Positions 35,475-43,809 of a stretch of 64,000 nt of DNA are shown piece by piece. The notes below the pieces were generated by a model. It did no database searches. It worked only from the letters and a program-made list of their open reading frames with translations, and was not told the DNA's origin. Every line of letters begins with the position of its first letter. Positions within the stretch are counted from its first letter, which is position 1. A program made the translations under genes and the position numbers. The DNA comes from an uncultured Dehalococcoidia bacterium. Its GTDB lineage: Bacteria > Chloroflexota > Dehalococcoidia > Lucifugimonadales > G958296245. Where the stretch lies: assembly GCA_958296245.1 (NCBI GenBank), contig OY282458.1, positions 1,324,777 to 1,388,776 on the forward strand. The letters run 5' to 3'.

Positions 35475-35660
35475 GAATCGCCAAACTGTTCAGACTCTGT
35501 GAGATCCGAAGGAGGAAGTCCAGAGAGGTTCTCCCCGCTGGCAAGGGGTCTGGGGGCTGTGCCCCAGTTACCAAGGGGCGGGCGGGTGGGGATCAAAGAC
35601 GTCTGCTTTATCGGGGCTACGCCAGTTCGAAAGGACCTCACGAAGTCTGAACAGTTACAG
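35475..35660 (+). repeat. Dispersed intergenic repeat family, copy at 35.5 kb
   Basis: The block GGGCTGTGCCCCAGTTACC, followed by GGGGCTACGCCAG and GGACCTCACGAAG, recurs in the same order at about 42217-42317. The 5' part (AACTGTTCAGACTCTGTGAG) recurs in inverted orientation at about 55370-55390. It is AT/GC-mosaic and non-coding, with small hairpins (GGGGCTGTGCCCC). It may be a MITE-like or REP-like element. Confidence 0.75.
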
Positions 35661-35694
35661 AATCGCCATGTCTATGGCGTCCGACGCGTCTCAA

Positions 35695-35703
35695 TGCTAC
35701 AAT
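35695..35703 (+). promoter_or_regulatory. Putative extended -10 promoter of the DapA-like gene
   Basis: TGCTACAAT lies 32 nt before ATG 35735. The same TGC-TA(C/T)A(A/T)T form appears before infC and ferritin. No convincing -35 box is present. Confidence 0.35.
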
Positions 35704-35734
35704 CGCGCCGTACCAGACGACAAGGGAGGACGTA

Positions 35735-36739
35735 ATGAGACGCGACGAGCTGAAGAAGCTGATCCAAGGCGCGATATGCACGCTGCCAGCGCCGTTCGAC
35801 GACAACCACCGCGCCGACTACGGCCGGATGTATGAGCTCTGCAAATCGCTGGTGGACCAGGGACTGCGCACCGGCAACTCGGTGCTCAAGGTCGCCGCCG
35901 CCGGCGGCGAGGGGAGTCAGCTTGCCGATGACGAGTGGGCCGCCATGGTGCAGTGCGTGGTGAGCGCGGCAGACGGCAAGGTGCCGGTGATGGCAGGCAT
36001 ATCGCATAAAGACACCTACAGGACCATAGAGGACGCGAAGAAGGCGCAGGACCTCGGAGCGGTCGGGTTGCAGATATCGCCTCCCATCTTCAACGACCCC
36101 AAGCAGGACGACCTGCTGCGCCACTACTCCGCCATCTCGGACGCTATCGAGATCGGCGTCATGGTCTACAACACGCCCTGGTTCAGCATGCGGATGGCCA
36201 AACGCTACGGTGGAGGAGGTTTCCACTCCCTGGGAGACCACCACCCCGACACCATCGTAAAGATGGCCGACTTCGAGCACATCGTCGCCATAAAATGGTC
36301 CGTCTCCGACGATTACGAGTACGAGGAGATGAAGAGGTTCGTCCACATCTTCAACGTCTTGGACAACAACACCGACCCCATCCTGTGCCACAAGCTCGGG
36401 GGCAGAGGATACATAAACACCTTCAACGACGTATACCCGCCCCACGATCTCGAGATATGGAGCCTCATGGAGAGCGGGCGGTACGAGGAGGCGCAGAAGC
36501 TCTACGTGCATCCGCGGACGCCCGAGATGGCGGCCTTCTCGGCCAAGGTCATGGCTAAGTCGGGCGGCATCGCCCGGATTAAGAAGGGCATCGCGGAGGT
36601 CATGGGTCATCCCGTGGGCGCGATGCGCCCTCCGTCGCTGCCGCTAACTGAGGACGAAGTCGATGAACTGCGCGAGATCGTCAGGAACTGGGGCTGGCCT
36701 GTCGTCGAGTCCAGGGCCCAGCAGCCTGCCGCCGTCTGA
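35735..36739 (+). CDS. DapA/NanA-family (dihydrodipicolinate synthase-like) lyase
   Basis: 334 residues, class I aldolase TIM barrel. Schiff-base Lys187 is in AIKWS and the partner Tyr145 in VYNTPW; the substrate-loop region reads AAGGEGSQL in place of GTTGE. Enzymes of this superfamily form or cleave pyruvate-derived aldols (sialic acid, keto-deoxy sugars, dipicolinate precursors). The gene context (SelA-like PLP enzyme and HpaI-type aldolase downstream, sialidase-like protein upstream) argues for catabolism rather than lysine synthesis. GGGAGG lies just before the ATG. Confidence 0.85.
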   Translation: MRRDELKKLIQGAICTLPAPFDDNHRADYGRMYELCKSLVDQGLRTGNSVLKVAAAGGEGSQLADDEWAAMVQCVVSAADGKVPVMAGISHKDTYRTIEDAKKAQDLGAVGLQISPPIFNDPKQDDLLRHYSAISDAIEIGVMVYNTPWFSMRMAKRYGGGGFHSLGDHHPDTIVKMADFEHIVAIKWSVSDDYEYEEMKRFVHIFNVLDNNTDPILCHKLGGRGYINTFNDVYPPHDLEIWSLMESGRYEEAQKLYVHPRTPEMAAFSAKVMAKSGGIARIKKGIAEVMGHPVGAMRPPSLPLTEDEVDELREIVRNWGWPVVESRAQQPAAV

Positions 36740-36743
36740 TTCC

Positions 36744-37943
36744 ATGGGATTGCAAGACCCATCCCCGGAAACGGAAGGAGAGCAGGGGGCCGACTACTAT
36801 TCCAAGCTTGGCGTTCGGAGGGTCATCAACGCTTGGGGGAGCAGCACGGTCCTAGGCGGCTCCGCGTCGTCGCGCGAGGTCGTCCTGGCAATGGAGCAGG
36901 CGAACACCGGCTTCGTCGAGATGGACGAACTGCTCCGGCGCTCGGGTGACTACGTCGCCGACGTGCTGGGCGTGGAGGCGGCCTACGTGACTGCCGGCGC
37001 CGCCGGGGCCATAGCCCTGGGAGTCGCCGCGTGCATGACCGGGGTGGACGAGGAGAAGATCCGCCGGATTCCCGACACCGCCGGCATGAAGAACGAGATC
37101 GTGATACAGAAGGCCCAGCGTTACCGTTACGACAGATGCTTCACAATGCCGGGCGCGAGGCTGGTCGAGGCTGGGGACGCGAGCGGCTGCACCAAGGAGC
37201 AGTTGGCGGCAGCCATAGGGCCAAGAACGGCGGCTGTGGCCTACCAGGTCCAGTACGACCGCGCGGACTCGGTGCTGTCCGTCGAGGATACCGCGGCGGT
37301 CGCCCACGATCACGGGACCCCGGTGATCTCCGACGCCGCGCCGCACATATACCCGCTGGACTACTTCAGGCGCAATGCCCAAGCCGCCGACCTAGTCTGC
37401 TTCAGCGCCAAGTACTTCCGCGCGCCGCAGACGATAGGGATCATATGCGGACGCAGGGACCTGATCGACGCGGTGCGGGCCAATGGCTTCACCGCGTACC
37501 ACGCCAAGGAGACGGGTGTCGTGGAGGCCATGACGAAGTTCCCCGCCGGCGCTTGGGGGCGGACGATGAAGGTGGACCGGCAGGCTCTGGCCGGCGGCTT
37601 GGCTGCCTTCGACAGTTGGTTCTCCATGGACCACGAGGACCGCATCCTAGGGTACCGTGCGGTGATGGCGGCGATTCAGGACGCCTTGGCGGGTGTGCCG
37701 CACGTTAAGAGCGAAGTCTTGAACGTGCCCAACTTCTGGCAGGTGGAGTTGAACGTATACCTCGACTCGCCGGCGTTGGGTAAGACGGCGGAGCAGGCGG
37801 CGGCGGAGCTAGACGCCGGCGACCCCCGCATATGGGTGGCCTTCTTCGGCGACGACCGGATACTCATAAAGACGAACACGATGACGGAGGAAGACGGCCG
37901 CATACTAGGCGATAGGCTCAGGGCCGTGTTGACCCGTTCGTAG
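36744..37943 (+). CDS. SelA-like PLP-dependent enzyme
   Basis: 399 residues, fold type I. RRVINAWGSSTVLGG at the start, TAGAAGAIALGVAACMTG, DAAPHIYP and the PLP-lysine segment FSAKYFRAPQT (Lys about 223) match the group that includes selenocysteine synthase SelA and D-glucosaminate-6-phosphate ammonia lyase (DgaE). Size and context favour a catabolic lyase or aminotransferase on amino sugars or sugar acids rather than true SelA. ATG 36744 lies 4 bp after the DapA-like stop. Followed by an aldolase gene after 24 bp: three-gene operon. Confidence 0.8.
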   Translation: MGLQDPSPETEGEQGADYYSKLGVRRVINAWGSSTVLGGSASSREVVLAMEQANTGFVEMDELLRRSGDYVADVLGVEAAYVTAGAAGAIALGVAACMTGVDEEKIRRIPDTAGMKNEIVIQKAQRYRYDRCFTMPGARLVEAGDASGCTKEQLAAAIGPRTAAVAYQVQYDRADSVLSVEDTAAVAHDHGTPVISDAAPHIYPLDYFRRNAQAADLVCFSAKYFRAPQTIGIICGRRDLIDAVRANGFTAYHAKETGVVEAMTKFPAGAWGRTMKVDRQALAGGLAAFDSWFSMDHEDRILGYRAVMAAIQDALAGVPHVKSEVLNVPNFWQVELNVYLDSPALGKTAEQAAAELDAGDPRIWVAFFGDDRILIKTNTMTEEDGRILGDRLRAVLTRS

Positions 37944-37967
37944 CGGCGGCCTTGCGGGAGAGATCGT

Positions 37968-38690
37968 ATGAAGACCAACAAGGTACTGGAGAAGATGAGG
38001 CAGGGGAAGAGGGCTGTCGGCTGCGCCCTCGTCTTCCCCTCCACCGACCTAGTCGAACTGATCGGCATGGCGGGGATGGATTTCGTGTACATAGACTCCG
38101 AGCACGGCGGCTTCTCGCCGGAGGCCATCGTCGACATGTGCAGGGTTGCCGACCTCTACGGCGTGACGCCGATAGGCAGGGCGCCGGACATTCTGCCGTC
38201 GACGATAGGCAGACTACTCGACTGGGGTTACATGGGCGTTGAGGGGCCTCACGTGGGGACCCGCGCTGATGCTCAACAGCTTGTGGACGCTTGTTACTAC
38301 GCCCCCCTGGGCAAGCGCAGCCTGGGCGCCAGCCGGGGCGCCGCGTACGGCGCCGGAGGGCCGGCGACTCAGTACACGCAGGACGCCAATTCTCAGGTCT
38401 TCGTCTTCGCGCTCCTGGAAGACCTCAGGGCCGTGGACAACATCGAGGAGATACTGGAGGTAGACGGCATCCACTCGTACCATATCGGGACCAATGATCT
38501 GGCGCAGTCCATGGGCCTTCCGGGGCAGCCGGACCATCCCAGGGTGCAGGAAGTCGCCAACCGCATGGTCGACGCCATTCACGACGCCGGCAAGAAGACC
38601 TCCGAGGAGCTGGTTGCCGCCGCCCGCGGCACGAACCTATTCCTAGACGGGGCCAAGGCGTTCGCGGACGAAGTAGCTAGGACCGGATAG
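37968..38690 (+). CDS. HpcH/HpaI-type aldolase
   Basis: 240 residues. GCALVFPSTDLVELIGMAG, FVYIDSEHGGFS, the metal-binding region VFALLEDLRAVDNIEEIL and HIGTNDLAQSMG are the signature of the class II pyruvate aldolases that split 2-keto-3-deoxy-sugar acids or 4-hydroxy-2-oxo acids. The metal ligand Glu (in LLED) and Asp (in TNDL) are present. As the last gene of the DapA-like/SelA-like operon, it could release pyruvate from a keto-deoxy acid made by the preceding enzymes. Confidence 0.88.
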   Translation: MKTNKVLEKMRQGKRAVGCALVFPSTDLVELIGMAGMDFVYIDSEHGGFSPEAIVDMCRVADLYGVTPIGRAPDILPSTIGRLLDWGYMGVEGPHVGTRADAQQLVDACYYAPLGKRSLGASRGAAYGAGGPATQYTQDANSQVFVFALLEDLRAVDNIEEILEVDGIHSYHIGTNDLAQSMGLPGQPDHPRVQEVANRMVDAIHDAGKKTSEELVAAARGTNLFLDGAKAFADEVARTG

Positions 38691-38803
38691 CTCCTACTCC
38701 CTGCGTCGTCCTACGTCTTGGTCGAGGCTGCGGCAAGGTCGTCGAATCTGTTGCGCTGTTGGCGGGGCCGCGAGTGCTCCTACGTTATCCCATTGTCCTT
38801 CGG

Positions 38804-39559
38804 ATGCTCCGGCTGCTCGCCGGCGCGGCGGCCGTAACTGCCCTCTCGTGCGGGATTGCCGAGCGCCCCAAGGCGGACCTAGGGCTGGCTGCCCTGCCCC
38901 CCGACGGGGCCTGTCTGCCTGCAGGCAGGCTCGGAGTGGCCCCCGGCGACCATTGGAAGCTGGCCGGGGACCTCCGATCCCTGGATATATACGGCGGCGG
39001 TGAGCAGTCCGGGGCGTTCGTAACCACCCATATCAGGGTGACAGGCGTCTCCGATGGCGTCCTCGAGTCCGGCGGCGAGGCGGTCGTCGTGCGCGGAGGA
39101 GTGGTGGAGGGGACTATGGAAGACCGCCCCGACGAGTTGGGAACGCTTCCGGCGGCCCCCGTCCCTTTCTCCCACTCCACCGTGTCGTCTATAGACCAGG
39201 GCCCCGCGCTGACCATCGATTGGGAGTGCCACCGGAATCAATGGCTGGCGCACGTGGACGTGAGCGAGCCAAGGACACCGGAGACCTTCAGGCCGCCCAC
39301 CAAGTACAAGCGCACCGTCGAGGACAGAGTCCTAGACTCCGGTATTGACGTGATAGTCTTCAAATTGCAGCGTGACGAGCCGGGACTGCTTAGTTCTAGA
39401 GTCACGACCTTCATCACGAGTTTCGGGTACGATAGGGAGACCGGGAGGCTGGCGCTCCGCGAGGTCAGCACCTTTGGCATACAGGAAGAAGAGACCTTTG
39501 GGGCCTTCTCCTCGCAGGAATTGGCGGCGGAAGTCGAGCCGCGTCCTCAGGATGAGTGA
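38804..39559 (+). CDS. Putative secreted or lipid-anchored protein of unknown function
   Basis: About 251 residues from ATG 38804 (a start at 38759 would add 15). The N-terminus MLRLLAGAAAVTALSCG is hydrophobic and ends in a Cys, a possible though non-standard lipobox. The rest is beta-rich and polar without motifs that I recognise (for example GDHWKLAGDLRSLDIYGGG). It lies 113 bp after the aldolase gene on the same strand and 104 bp before the NTF2-like gene. Function unknown. Confidence 0.6.
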   Translation: MLRLLAGAAAVTALSCGIAERPKADLGLAALPPDGACLPAGRLGVAPGDHWKLAGDLRSLDIYGGGEQSGAFVTTHIRVTGVSDGVLESGGEAVVVRGGVVEGTMEDRPDELGTLPAAPVPFSHSTVSSIDQGPALTIDWECHRNQWLAHVDVSEPRTPETFRPPTKYKRTVEDRVLDSGIDVIVFKLQRDEPGLLSSRVTTFITSFGYDRETGRLALREVSTFGIQEEETFGAFSSQELAAEVEPRPQDE

Positions 39560-39663
39560 AGGCTCCGGCGTGCGGCGCTGCTCCGGGTCGGAAGGGGAAC
39601 GCAGCAGCTTGAGTCGGAAGGCCGCGGATGATAACGCGGCGTCTACGCTTGGAGGCAGTCGAT

Positions 39664-40140
39664 ATGACAGACTTGGACACGGACGGCAGGGCGGAGCGGA
39701 TGGAGAAGCTGATACGCACTTACTTCGAGGGGTGCAATGAGGCTGACGCCGAGAAGATGACCTCGTGCTTCGTGCCGGACGCGGTGCACTACTTCCCGCC
39801 GGACATGTACGACGGCCCATGGACGTCGGCCCGCAGGATCGCGGAGGGATGGCAGGCCGCGGTGGACAAGCTGGGATCGTACTGGGTCATCGACCGCATC
39901 GTTACCGACGCCGACCGCCGCGAGGCCGTGATCGAATGGACGCACTTCAAGACCAAGCAGGGAGTGGTGCTGCGCGGGGCCGAGTGGTACGAGTTCGACG
40001 ACGAGTCCGGCCTGATCAAGGAGTTGCGCGCCTACTACGCCTCTCCTCAGGACAGGGGATTGGACAAACTGGAGCTCGGGGGGATGGACTACGAGGGACG
40101 CGGCTACTCGATGGCCCCCCCGGAAGGCGCAAGGGACTGA
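39664..40140 (+). CDS. SnoaL/NTF2-like small protein
   Basis: 158 residues from ATG 39664 with GGAGG 8 nt upstream. The pattern YFEGCNEADAEKMTSCFVPDAV, VHYFPPDMYDGPW, then WTHFKTKQG, WYEF and IKELRAYYA is that of NTF2-like cone folds, which serve as isomerases, hydrolases, dehydratases or ligand-binding proteins. It is cytoplasmic. Context does not define the ligand; it stands 64 bp before thrS. Confidence 0.8.
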   Translation: MTDLDTDGRAERMEKLIRTYFEGCNEADAEKMTSCFVPDAVHYFPPDMYDGPWTSARRIAEGWQAAVDKLGSYWVIDRIVTDADRREAVIEWTHFKTKQGVVLRGAEWYEFDDESGLIKELRAYYASPQDRGLDKLELGGMDYEGRGYSMAPPEGARD

Positions 40141-40204
40141 TCTATAGCCCTATCAGGGGCAATTCGGTATGAGAGCGGCGCCGTCTCACTGTAGGAGGGA
40201 TCGA

Positions 40205-41946
40205 ATGCAGCAGACAACCGAAAGCGGCCTAGCGGAACTGAGGAAGCGGATCCGCCACTCGACGGCGCACGTCATGGCGGACGTCGTTACCACCATGTTC
40301 CCGGGGACGCGGCTGGCGATAGGCCCGCCTACGGATGACGGCTTCTACTACGACTTCGATACACCCGAGCCATTCTCCGACGATGACCTGCGGCAGATCG
40401 AAGAGCGCATGGAGGAAGTAGTCGCACGGGACCTCAGGTTCGAGCTTCATGAGTATCCGCGGGACGAGGCCGTGGCGATGAACTCCGACGAGCCGATGAA
40501 GTTGGAGATAATCGGCGAGATCCCGGAGGACGACCCCATCACCACCTACCGCCACGGGAAGTTCGAAGATCTGTGCGCAGGGCCGCACGTCGAGTCGACG
40601 GGCAGGATACCTGCCTTCAAGCTGCTGAGCGTCGCCGGCGCATACTGGCGCGGCGACGAGCGGCGCCAGATGCTCCAGCGCATTTACGGCACGGCCTTCG
40701 AGTCCCGGGAGGCCCTGGAGGAACATTTAGAAAGGCTGGCGGAGGCCAGGCTGCGCGACCACCGGCAGCTCGGACGGCAACTCGACCTGTTCTCCATTCA
40801 TGACGAGACCGGCCCTGGCCTGATCGTATGGCACCCGAAAGGGGCGGCCGTCAGAGGGATCGTAGAGGAGTTCTGGAAGCAGGAACACCGTAGGCGCGGT
40901 TACGACCTCGTATATACGCCGCACATAGGGCGGTCCACCCTGTGGCAGACCAGCGGCCACCTCGACTTCTTCAAGGAAAACATGTTCGCGGCAATGGAGA
41001 GCGAGGGACAGGACTACTACCTCAAGCCGATGAACTGCCCGTTTCATATCCTGTACTACAAGACCGGCCTGCGCAGCTATCGCGGTCTGCCGATGCGAGT
41101 CGGGGAGCTGGGTACGGTGTGTACCGGTACGAGCGCGCCGGCGTGGTCCAAGGCCTGCTGCGGGTCAGGGGCATGACGCAGGACGACGCTCACATCTTCT
41201 GCCGCCCCGATCAGGTCGAGGATGAGGTCAACGGCGTACTCGACTTGACGTTCTTCCTGCTCAAGAGCTTCGGCTTCGACGAGTACGACGTAATGCTGTC
41301 CACGCGCCCGGATAAGGCGGTCGGCGAGGCGCACCAGTGGGACTTGGCTACCGCCTCTCTGAGGAGCACGCTGCAAGCTAGGGGCATCGAGTACGGAGTG
41401 GACGAGGGCGGAGGAGCCTTCTACGGGCCGAAGATCGACGTCCACATACGGGACGCGATAGGCCGCCTCTGGCAGTGCACGACCGTTCAGTTCGACTTCA
41501 ACCTTCCGGAGCGGTTCGGCCTGACCTACGTCGGCGAGGATGGGCGGGAGCACAGGCCGTACATGGTCCACCGCGCCTTGCTGGGGTCGCTGGAACGCTT
41601 CATGGGCGTGCTCATCGAGCACTACGGGGGCGCTTTCCCAACCTGGCTGGCGCCTGTCCAAGCCGAGGTGGTCCCAATCGCGGAGAGACACTTGGAATAC
41701 GCCAGGCGAGTTGAAGCCCAGGCCGCCGACGCCGGGCTGCGCGCCCACGTGGACGCTAGGAACGAGCGAATGAACGCGAAGATCAGGGACGCCCAGCTCC
41801 AGAAGATACCCTATATGCTGGTCGTGGGTGACCGGGAAGCCAACGCAGGCACGGCAGCCGTGCGGCTGCGCTCCGGGGAGAACCTCGGGGCCATGCCCAT
41901 CCCGCAGGTGATCGAAAGGATAGCCTCGGAGAACGGGCCTGCCTAA
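40205..41946 (+). pseudogene. thrS: Threonyl-tRNA synthetase, interrupted by a 2-nt insertion
   Basis: Two overlapping frames make one ThrRS. Frame 1 (40205-41176) has the editing domain (RHSTAHVMADV, later YRHGKFEDLCAGPH) and the start of the catalytic core (MNCPFH). Frame 2 (usable from about 41117, to 41946) resumes at [24 protein letters not shown] and ends with the anticodon domain. At 41117-41122 the sequence reads GTGTGT where GTGT would keep the frame. The gene is essential, so sequencing or assembly error is the first explanation; recoding or a true lesion with another copy elsewhere is possible. The N-terminal TGS domain is absent. GGAGGG precedes ATG 40205. Confidence 0.9.
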
Positions 41947-42065
41947 CGGCCTCGAGCCGATGGGCGCCGCCTAGCGCAAACCACAATTTCGTCTCATTGC
42001 GCGGCCTTCGCAAGGCCATGACGATTCTGAGGAGCGCAGCAACGAAGAATCTAGCAGATTGAGGA

Positions 42066-42165
42066 ATGCCGGGTGTGCAGAGGAGTATAAAGCCCCTTGC
42101 CGGGAATCTGAGAGCCCGCCCTGAGCCTGCCGAAGAGGGTGTCCCTCAGATACAACCCCCACCCT
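42066..42165 (+). repeat. Dispersed intergenic repeat, second type
   Basis: GTGTGCAGAGG..., CCTTGCCGGGAATCTGAG and CCGCCCTGAGCCTGCCGAAG are shared with 14228-14335 (3' half) and 43170-43245 (5' half). It is non-coding and may be part of a longer mosaic element with the adjacent repeat. Confidence 0.65.
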
Positions 42166-42179
42166 TTCTGAACAGGAAG

Positions 42180-42325
42180 GGTTTTCTTCCCCCCTCCGGG
42201 GCAGAGGTCTGAGGGCTGTGCCCCAGTTACCAAAGGGCGGGCGGGTGGGGGTCAAAAGACATATGCTCTATCGGGGCTACGCCAGTCGAAAAGGACCTCA
42301 CGAAGACTGAACGGTAACACGTGAT
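42180..42325 (+). repeat. Dispersed intergenic repeat family, copy at 42.2 kb
   Basis: The second half closely matches 35546-35655 in the same orientation (GCCCCAGTTACC, GGGCTACGCCAG, GGACCTCACGAAG), with small differences. It ends about 10 nt before the infC promoter region. Confidence 0.75.
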
Positions 42326-42333
42326 AATCCTTG

Positions 42334-42363
42334 TTGCTCATAACTTGCGCGCTGTGCTATATT
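42334..42363 (+). promoter_or_regulatory. Putative promoter of the infC-rpmI-rplT operon
   Basis: TTGCTC at 42334-42339 and TATATT at 42358-42363 are separated by 18 bp, with a TGC extension before the -10. The predicted start at about 42370 gives a leader of only 25-40 nt, too short for the long L20/attenuator leaders known in other bacteria. Confidence 0.55.
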
Positions 42364-42393
42364 CTTTGCTGTTCATTTGGCCAGTAAAGCCTT

Positions 42394-42972
42394 GTGAGAG
42401 GTAGAGGCATACCTAAAGACTATCGGGTTAACGGACGGATCAAAGTCCCGCAGGTCCGACTCATCGACGAGACGGGCAAGCAACTCGGCGTGATGCCGAC
42501 GCGGACTGCTATGGATACTGCGCAGGCGCGCGGCTTGGACCTAGTTGAGGTTGCATCCAACGCCGCCCCGCCCGTATGCAGGCTGCTTGACTACGGCAAG
42601 TTCCGCTACGAGGTGACGCGCAAGGAGCGGGAGGCCCGCAGGGAGCAGAAGTCTAAAGGGGGGGCGCAGCAGCAGCGCGAGGTCCGATTCAAGACGCGGA
42701 TCGGCGACCATGACCTTGAGACCAAGACGCGGCTCGTAAAGCGGCTCTTGGATGAAGGGTCGAAGGTGCGTGTCTCGGTCTCATTCAGAGCGCGCGAGAT
42801 AACCCATCCCGAACTCGGGATGGCCGTCCTGAGACGGGTCGCCGAAGACTTGGCGGAAGACGCGGAGATGGAGAAGACCCCAGGGTTCGAAGGCCGCTTC
42901 CTGACCATGGTGCTAGTACCCGTTGAAAAGAAGACTTCCAGGCAGAAGGAACCACAGAGTGCCAAAGCTTAA
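42394..42972 (+). CDS. infC: Translation initiation factor IF-3
   Basis: 187-192 residues. IF-3 binds the 30S subunit, blocks 50S joining and proofreads start codons. DYRVNGRIKVPQVRLIDETG, CRLLDYGKFRYE, VRFKTRIGDHDLETK and VSVSFRAREITHPELG are diagnostic. The GTG at 42394 has no ribosome site. Five codons later an AUA at 42409 has GAGAGG at the ideal distance and would give PKDYRVN directly after the start, as in many IF-3 proteins. A rare start would fit the autoregulation known for E. coli infC (AUU). The end overlaps rpmI by 14 nt. Confidence 0.95.
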   Translation: MRGRGIPKDYRVNGRIKVPQVRLIDETGKQLGVMPTRTAMDTAQARGLDLVEVASNAAPPVCRLLDYGKFRYEVTRKEREARREQKSKGGAQQQREVRFKTRIGDHDLETKTRLVKRLLDEGSKVRVSVSFRAREITHPELGMAVLRRVAEDLAEDAEMEKTPGFEGRFLTMVLVPVEKKTSRQKEPQSAKA

Positions 42973-43162
42973 GACCCACAAAGGCGCTGCGCGCCGCTTT
43001 CATATCACCGGGACCGGCAAACTCCGGCGCATGAAGGGCCACAGAAGCCATCTGCGCCGCAAGAAGCCCGCGAACGTACGCCGCCTGTACGGCAAGAAGT
43101 TGAAATTGAGTCAGGGCGACGAGAAGAAGATCCGACGCCTCCTCCCGAACGGCCTGCCCTAG
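42959..43162 (+). CDS. rpmI: 50S ribosomal protein L35
   Basis: 67 residues from a GTG at 42959 with AGGA about 8 nt before it. MPKLKTHKGAARRFHITGTG, then HRSHLRRKKPANVRRL, is the standard L35 sequence. An upstream in-frame start would add 12 unrelated residues. It overlaps the infC end, so it is translationally coupled, in the usual infC-rpmI-rplT order. Confidence 0.97.
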   Translation: MPKLKTHKGAARRFHITGTGKLRRMKGHRSHLRRKKPANVRRLYGKKLKLSQGDEKKIRRLLPNGLP

Positions 43163-43169
43163 CAGGCTT

Positions 43170-43245
43170 CGCAATCTCGCGGTGTGCAGAGGGGCGGCGC
43201 CCTTTCGCCGGGAGTCTGAGCGTCTCCCTCGGATAGATAGCCCGC
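43170..43245 (+). repeat. Dispersed intergenic repeat between rpmI and rplT
   Basis: GCGGTGTGCAGAGGGG..., CCTTTCGCCGGGAGTCTGAG resembles 42066-42115. Its presence inside the ribosomal operon lengthens the rpmI-rplT gap to 125 bp. It may fold into a hairpin (GGCGGCGCCC). Confidence 0.5.
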
Positions 43246-43287
43246 CGGCCGCGCGGGAGCAGTGCAAAACAGAACGAGGAAGCTAGT

Positions 43288-43662
43288 TTGACTAGGATAA
43301 AGAGAGGCGTCGTCAGACGCCGGCGCCACAAGAAGATACTCAGCCAGACCAAGGGTCACAAGGGCGGGCGGCATACCCTCGTCAGACAGGCCCGCGAATC
43401 GATGATCCATGCCCTCAGCTACTCCTACGCGCACCGCAGGGAGAAGAAGGGCGACATGCGCAGGCTGTGGAACGTCCGGATCAACGCGGCCGCCCGCGCC
43501 AACGGCATCTCCTACAGCAGGCTTATACATGGACTCAAGCTCGGCGGCGTCGAGGTGAACCGCAAGATGCTGGCGGAGCTCTCCATCCGCGACCCAGACG
43601 GCTTCTCCCACATAGCCGCCCAGGCCAAACAGCGCTTGGGCCTCCTGCCGGACGCCGCCTAG
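43288..43662 (+). CDS. rplT: 50S ribosomal protein L20
   Basis: 124 residues from a TTG start with GAGGAAG 5-6 nt upstream. TRIKRGVVRRRRHKKILSQT, then GHKGGRHTLVRQARES and the globular C-terminal domain are standard for L20, an early assembly protein of the 50S subunit. It is the last gene of the infC operon. It converges on the sco gene about 150 bp downstream. Confidence 0.97.
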   Translation: MTRIKRGVVRRRRHKKILSQTKGHKGGRHTLVRQARESMIHALSYSYAHRREKKGDMRRLWNVRINAAARANGISYSRLIHGLKLGGVEVNRKMLAELSIRDPDGFSHIAAQAKQRLGLLPDAA

Positions 43663-43809
43663 TCCGGGCTGCGCCACAGGCCGAAACCCGCACTTGAAGG
43701 CCGTCCCCCGCTGAACTCTAACCTTGCAGGATGGTTGGGCAGCGCTAAGTTAGACTCCAAGGGATGAGCAGCGGCTCTGCTCCCGTCGGGTTCTCGCGTA
43801 GCGGGTCGG

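Larger units (their letters stand above)
35148..35734. other. Intergenic region with dispersed repeat, no gene seen
   Basis: This 587-bp gap between divergent speD and the DapA-like gene has only short, unconvincing reading frames. From about 35475 to 35660 it holds copy 1 of a repeat also found at 42180-42325 (same strand) and 55240-55400 (opposite strand). A TGCTACAAT extended -10-like box lies at 35695-35703. Confidence 0.6.
41947..42393. other. Intergenic region with repeats and the infC promoter
   Basis: No gene is seen in these 447 bp. They hold, in order, a GATTCTGAGGAGCGCAGC-type repeat fragment (about 42020-42060), the 42066-42165 repeat, the 42180-42325 repeat and the infC promoter. 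Confidence 0.6.

Noticed and set aside
36744-37943. SelA-like gene as evidence for a selenocysteine pathway in the window
   Set aside because: Size, operon partners and sequence fit a catabolic PLP enzyme related to SelA, not selenocysteine synthase itself. It does not support the DUF3179 candidate.
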